Part shown: one piece after another, positions 5,971-8,726 of the stretch
Layout: each line of letters begins with the position of its first letter
Numbering within the stretch: the first letter of the stretch is position 1
NCBI GenBank assembly: GCA_964642545.1
Contig: CAZXQU010000093.1
Coordinates: 1-8,726, forward strand
Origin: QYOJ01 sp964642545
Lineage (GTDB): Bacteria > Bacteroidota > Bacteroidia > Bacteroidales > FEN-979
DNA length: 8,726 nucleotides
Direction of reading: 5' to 3'
Program-made: the position numbers and the translations under genes
The notes under the pieces: generated by a model
The model's database searches: none
Seen by the model: only the letters and a program-made list of their open reading frames with translations
Told to the model about the DNA's origin: nothing

Positions 5971-8367
5971 TTGAAATTACATTGTAAATATCGGGTATTT
6001 CTTAAGGTGCTGCTAATTTTCCTGGCATCTGGCATCTGGCATCTGGTATCTGCACAAGTTAATCCCCTCTCAACAAGCGCCCTTGCCTGGACAGGCGGAA
6101 TCAACGCCATCCAGTTTTGCGAGTTGGACCTGAACCGCGATGGGATAATGGATCTGCTGGCTTTCGACCGGCATGGAAACAGGATTATTCCACTGGTTTA
6201 TCAAGGGATGTCGGGTTCAGCCCTTTACATTCCCGACACCACCTATATCAGTCACCTGCCCGATCTGCACGACTGGGTATTAACAGCCGACTACAACTGC
6301 GACGGACGAATGGACCTGTTCACTTATGGATTAGGAGGGATCAGGGTATTTCGAAACACCTCCGAGAATGAACTCCGGTTTGAACTCGTGACGAGTATGC
6401 TAACATCCTGGTTTTACTCCGGCTATATTGGAATTTTGGTCACGCCTGTGGATTATCCGGCCATTGCCGATATTGACGGAGACGGAGATCTGGATATTCT
6501 CACCTTCTTCGGACTTGGTTCTTTTGTGGAGTATCATAAAAATCTCTCGATGGAGAAATACGGCACATGCGACAGCCTCGACTTCCGCCTTAAGGATAAC
6601 TGCTGGGGAAAGTTCAAAGAGAGCGAAGGATCGAATGAAATAACACTCAACGCCGATTGCCCTTCATCCAATGAGGAATTTCCAATGACGAATTTCGAAT
6701 TTATCCCGTTATTTTCGCCAAGTCCAAATCTCACGCTACACATTCTTGAGTCATCACAAAAAAACGAAAACGGTTCAAATGGAAGAAATAATTCGTCATT
6801 CTTAATTCGTAATTCTTCATTTCAGAAACATACAGGCTCCACCATGCTCGCCATCGACCTTAACGGCAACGGGCTCAAAGACCTGGTGCTTGGGGATGTA
6901 GACTTCCCAAATCTCATCGCTTTGTATAATGGGGGTACCTCCGACACGGCTTTCATTGTGGCTTTCGATACTCTTTTCCCTTCCGGCAACAACCCAGTCA
7001 ACCTGTTCGACTTCCCGGTTCCATCGTATGTTGATGTGGACCACGACGGGTTAAAAGATCTGCTTGTTTCCTCCTTCGACCCTCAACCGGCCGTTCCAAA
7101 CAACTATCAATCGGTGTGGTTCTATAGAAATACTGGGAGTAGTTATCTTCCGAAATTCACATTTCAGTCGAAGAGTCTCTTTCAGAATCAGATGATTGAT
7201 GCGGGTTCGGGCAGCTATCCGGTTTTCACAGACCTGGATCAGGATGGCATGACAGATCTGCTTGTTGGCTGCTGGGGAAGGTATGATTCATCTTACTATC
7301 AGGAGGGCTTGCTAAAATCTGTCAATACCGGCAGGATTGCCTATTTCAGAAATAGTGGAAAATCATTTAATCCCTCTTTTTCGATCATCACCGACGACCT
7401 GGCCGGACTCTCCTCCCTCGAACTTACAGGTCTCTATCCGGCATCAGGGGATCTCAACGGGGATGGTGCTTCTGACATGGTAGTAGGTCAGGATGACGGG
7501 ACCCTTCTATTCCTTCAAAACAGCGCCTCCGGATCCTCTATTCCTGACTTTCTACCTCCTGTGTGGAAATACCAGGGCATTGATGTAGGAGAAAACAGTA
7601 CTCCACAGCTTTTTGATCTTGATTTCGACGGACTGACTGATCTAATCATAGGAGAGAAAAGTGGGAACCTAAATTATTACAGAAATACCGGAAGCCTTGA
7701 TGATCCGATTTTTACATTCGTCACCGACAGCCTGGGGAAGGTTAATGTCACCAATTACCAGATCTCTTACAATGGGTATTCCACACCTTGTTTCTTTAGG
7801 GATCACAACAGCATTGAGAGGTTGTTGGTTGGGAGTGAAGAGGGGAAAGTCTGGTATTTTGCCGATATTCCCACTGATCCTCAAGCTGTTTATCCTGAGT
7901 CGCAGGACCTATATTTCCAGATTACAACCCAGTCATTCCCCATCCGTTGCGGCTGGAGAACAGCACCTAGCATCGGTAATATTACCGACACTTCCTGGTT
8001 TGACCTGGTGCTGGGTAATTGGGCCGGTGGAGTGAATTATTTCAGTCAGCATGATCCCCCTAAAGTCTTACTTGGAATCCATTCCATCCTTCACCCTCCT
8101 CTCACACAGTTCACCATATACCCCAACCCATCGGGAGATTACATCGCTATCAGTTTCCCGTCTTCCCAACATTTGCGGGCTGTTCGACTTGAGATCGTGA
8201 ACCTATTCGGGCAGACTTTCCTCAGCAAGGAAATCAGCGGAGATGAAACCTTCACGGAAAAACGTATCTCCACCAGCCAATTCCCCAATGGCCTCTATCT
8301 TGTCACCCTGACCGATCCCACCGGGAGAACCACTTACGCCTCTCAGAAGCTGGTTGTCAGCCACTAG
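5971..8367 (+). CDS. Secreted FG-GAP/VCBS repeat protein with T9SS type A sorting domain
   Basis: About 798 residues, predicted to be exported by Sec and then across the outer membrane by T9SS. The TTG start gives a clean 28-residue signal peptide (basic MKLHCKYR, hydrophobic VFLKVLLIFLAS, cleavage after VSA). The GTG at 5926 also opens this frame but overlaps the promoter box. Eight calcium-loop repeats of the DxDxDGxxD type occur near residues 53, 107, 167, 296, 355, 421, 494 and 549 (for example DIDGDGDLD, DLDQDGMTD, DLNGDGASD), as in beta-propeller FG-GAP domains, each followed by LLVG-like strands. The C-terminus from about 714 (FTIYPNPSGDYIAISF through NGLYLVTL to KLVVSH) is a type A sorting domain. 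Residues about 232-286 are Ser/Asn-rich and largely encoded by heptamer-type repeats, unlike the rest. The binding target is unknown; a role at the cell surface is inferred. Confidence 0.88.
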   Translation: MKLHCKYRVFLKVLLIFLASGIWHLVSAQVNPLSTSALAWTGGINAIQFCELDLNRDGIMDLLAFDRHGNRIIPLVYQGMSGSALYIPDTTYISHLPDLHDWVLTADYNCDGRMDLFTYGLGGIRVFRNTSENELRFELVTSMLTSWFYSGYIGILVTPVDYPAIADIDGDGDLDILTFFGLGSFVEYHKNLSMEKYGTCDSLDFRLKDNCWGKFKESEGSNEITLNADCPSSNEEFPMTNFEFIPLFSPSPNLTLHILESSQKNENGSNGRNNSSFLIRNSSFQKHTGSTMLAIDLNGNGLKDLVLGDVDFPNLIALYNGGTSDTAFIVAFDTLFPSGNNPVNLFDFPVPSYVDVDHDGLKDLLVSSFDPQPAVPNNYQSVWFYRNTGSSYLPKFTFQSKSLFQNQMIDAGSGSYPVFTDLDQDGMTDLLVGCWGRYDSSYYQEGLLKSVNTGRIAYFRNSGKSFNPSFSIITDDLAGLSSLELTGLYPASGDLNGDGASDMVVGQDDGTLLFLQNSASGSSIPDFLPPVWKYQGIDVGENSTPQLFDLDFDGLTDLIIGEKSGNLNYYRNTGSLDDPIFTFVTDSLGKVNVTNYQISYNGYSTPCFFRDHNSIERLLVGSEEGKVWYFADIPTDPQAVYPESQDLYFQITTQSFPIRCGWRTAPSIGNITDTSWFDLVLGNWAGGVNYFSQHDPPKVLLGIHSILHPPLTQFTIYPNPSGDYIAISFPSSQHLRAVRLEIVNLFGQTFLSKEISGDETFTEKRISTSQFPNGLYLVTLTDPTGRTTYASQKLVVSH
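6024..6051. repeat. Heptamer array C (GGCATCT units) inside the signal peptide
   Basis: Three exact GGCATCT units and one GGTATCT. They encode about ten residues (L18 to S27, LASGIWHLVS) of the signal peptide, including its hydrophobic end and cleavage region. Adding or losing one unit would shift the frame; three units equal seven residues. Confidence 0.85.
6670..6704. repeat. Heptamer array D (AATGACG/AATTTCG units), coding
   Basis: Five imperfect 7-bp units in register: aatgagg, aatttcc, aatgacg, aatttcg, aatttat. They encode the stretch around NEEFPMTNFEFIP of the FG-GAP protein. The 11 bases 6684-6694 are the exact reverse complement of 6790-6800 in array E. Confidence 0.6.
6790..6824. 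repeat. Heptamer array E (AATTCGT/AATTCTT units), coding
   Basis: Five imperfect 7-bp units in register: aattcgt, cattctt, aattcgt, aattctt, catttca. They encode NNSSFLIRNSSFQ of the FG-GAP protein. The array is in inverted orientation to array D, 85 bp away. Confidence 0.65.
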
Positions 8368-8369
8368 TT

Positions 8370-8432
8370 AGTTGACAGTTAGCAGGCGGCAGTTGGCAGT
8401 ATCCAGCATCCATTCCTCATTCCTCCATCCCG
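8370..8432. repeat. Heptamer array F, drifting units after the FG-GAP gene stop
   Basis: Nine 7-bp units in register: agttgac, agttagc, aggcggc, agttggc, agtatcc, agcatcc, attcctc, attcctc, catcccg. The unit changes gradually along the array, but neighbouring units stay similar. It starts three bases after the TAG stop (8365-8367). Confidence 0.7.
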
Positions 8433-8438
8433 CTTTTC

Positions 8439-8559
8439 ACCCCTAAATCCCCTAAAGGGGACTTGCTCCCGCGCTGCGGGATTTCCTCCCCTCCAAGGGG
8501 AAGATTAAGGAGGGGTCATCCACGAAGTGGGGTAAGTCCCCTTTAGGGGATTTAGGGGT
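8439..8559. repeat. 121-bp palindromic element with three internal hairpins
   Basis: Perfect 26-bp inverted arms at 8439-8464 and 8534-8559, built from CCCCTAAAT-type blocks. The 69-bp interior holds three more hairpins: TCCCGC/GCGGGA (8467-8481, 3-base loop), CCCCTCC/GGAGGGG (8488-8515) and CCAC/GTGG (8520-8530, 3-base loop). The whole could fold like a cloverleaf in DNA or RNA. It resembles a REP- or MITE-like intergenic repeat and could also terminate transcription of the FG-GAP gene before mraZ. No target duplication or coding capacity was seen. Confidence 0.8.
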
Positions 8560-8594
8560 AGGTATCGAAAAGTTATTAACAATTTATTCATTTA

Positions 8595-8619
8595 GTGGGG
8601 AAAAGTGGGAGAATGTGGG
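8595..8619 (+). promoter_or_regulatory. MraZ-type operator (three GTGGG direct repeats)
   Basis: GTGGG occurs at 8595-8599, 8605-8609 and 8615-8619, a strict 10-bp period that puts all three on one face of the helix. MraZ is known to bind TGGG-containing direct repeats upstream of its own gene and repress the mra operon. The sites lie just upstream of the putative -7 box and mraZ, so autorepression is likely. Confidence 0.75.
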
Positions 8620-8630
8620 GAATTTTGCCC

Positions 8631-8638
8631 TATATTTA
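8631..8638 (+). promoter_or_regulatory. Candidate -7 box for mraZ
   Basis: TATATTTA differs from TAnnTTTG only in the last base. It lies 23 bases before the GTG start and immediately downstream of the GTGGG repeats, giving a short leader of about 15 nt. No clear -33 element was seen. Confidence 0.4.
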
Positions 8639-8660
8639 CACCCTCAAAGTCCAAAACCAG

Positions 8661-8726
8661 GTGTCGGAAATCAACCTTATCGGCGAATTCGAATGCAAGC
8701 TTGACCAGAAAGGACGGGTCATTCTG
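8661..8726 (+). CDS. mraZ: MraZ transcriptional regulator, N-terminus (cut by window edge)
   Basis: The first 22 codons from GTG 8661 read MSEINLIGEFECKLDQKGRV followed by IL. This matches the first MraZ (AbrB-like swapped-hairpin) repeat: G-E/T-Y/F-x-C/H-x-x-D-x-K-G-R. MraZ is a conserved DNA-binding protein that heads the division and cell wall cluster and represses its own promoter. The three GTGGG repeats just upstream support the call. The rest of the gene, and presumably rsmH/mraW, lies beyond the right edge. No Shine-Dalgarno is visible before the GTG, as is common in this phylum. Confidence 0.88.
   Translation, partial: MSEINLIGEFECKLDQKGRVIL

Noticed and set aside
8370..8432. Heptamer arrays as CRISPR
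   Set aside because: Units are 7 bp with no spacers of 25-40 bp and no cas genes in the window.
8567..8580. TTATTAAC-like sequence as a DnaA box or origin
   Set aside because: A single imperfect match with no cluster and no dnaA nearby; the surrounding signals belong to the mraZ promoter.

Overview
This is a piece of a Bacteroidota chromosome, probably from an environmental Bacteroidales or Marinilabiliales-type organism. The evidence is a secreted protein with a type IX secretion (T9SS) C-terminal domain, promoter-like TAnnTTTG boxes upstream of several genes, weak or absent Shine-Dalgarno sequences, and tyrosine recombinases of the Bacteroidota SAM-like integrase type. The exact taxon cannot be read from the window.

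Layout. Positions 1-2239 are a decayed mobile region. It holds the 3' part of a frameshifted tyrosine recombinase (+ strand), a complete AAA+ ATPase of the AAA_14/DUF4143 type (- strand) whose stop codon abuts the recombinase stop, and then the orphan C-terminus of a second, different tyrosine recombinase (+ strand). About 140 bp without a convincing gene follow, ending in a strong hairpin terminator.

Positions 2412-4579 are a two-gene minus-strand operon: a divergent 3-hydroxyacyl-CoA dehydrogenase family protein followed by acetate kinase (ackA), overlapping by four bases. The pair looks like fermentative acyl-CoA/acyl-phosphate metabolism, but the dehydrogenase lacks a normally conserved active-site Asn. 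Positions 4721-5881 (- strand) encode an NtrC-type response regulator (receiver plus AAA+ domain) with no DNA-binding domain. It is transcribed divergently from a large secreted FG-GAP/VCBS repeat protein (5971-8367, + strand) with a T9SS sorting domain. Back-to-back TAnnTTTG boxes lie in the short gap between them and help choose both start codons. The right edge (8595-8726) is the promoter, MraZ-type operator and first 22 codons of mraZ, normally the first gene of the division and cell wall (dcw) cluster.

The most unusual feature is a set of six short arrays with a strict 7-bp period between 4693 and 8432. They lie directly after two stop codons, in the 5' leader, inside the signal peptide, and as an inverted pair inside the coding region of the secreted protein. 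Because 7 is not a multiple of 3, the array in the signal peptide could act as a frame switch. Next to the last array is a 121-bp palindromic element with perfect 26-bp arms enclosing three small hairpins, a cloverleaf-like layout typical of a dispersed structured repeat. No CRISPR array, tRNA or rRNA was seen.
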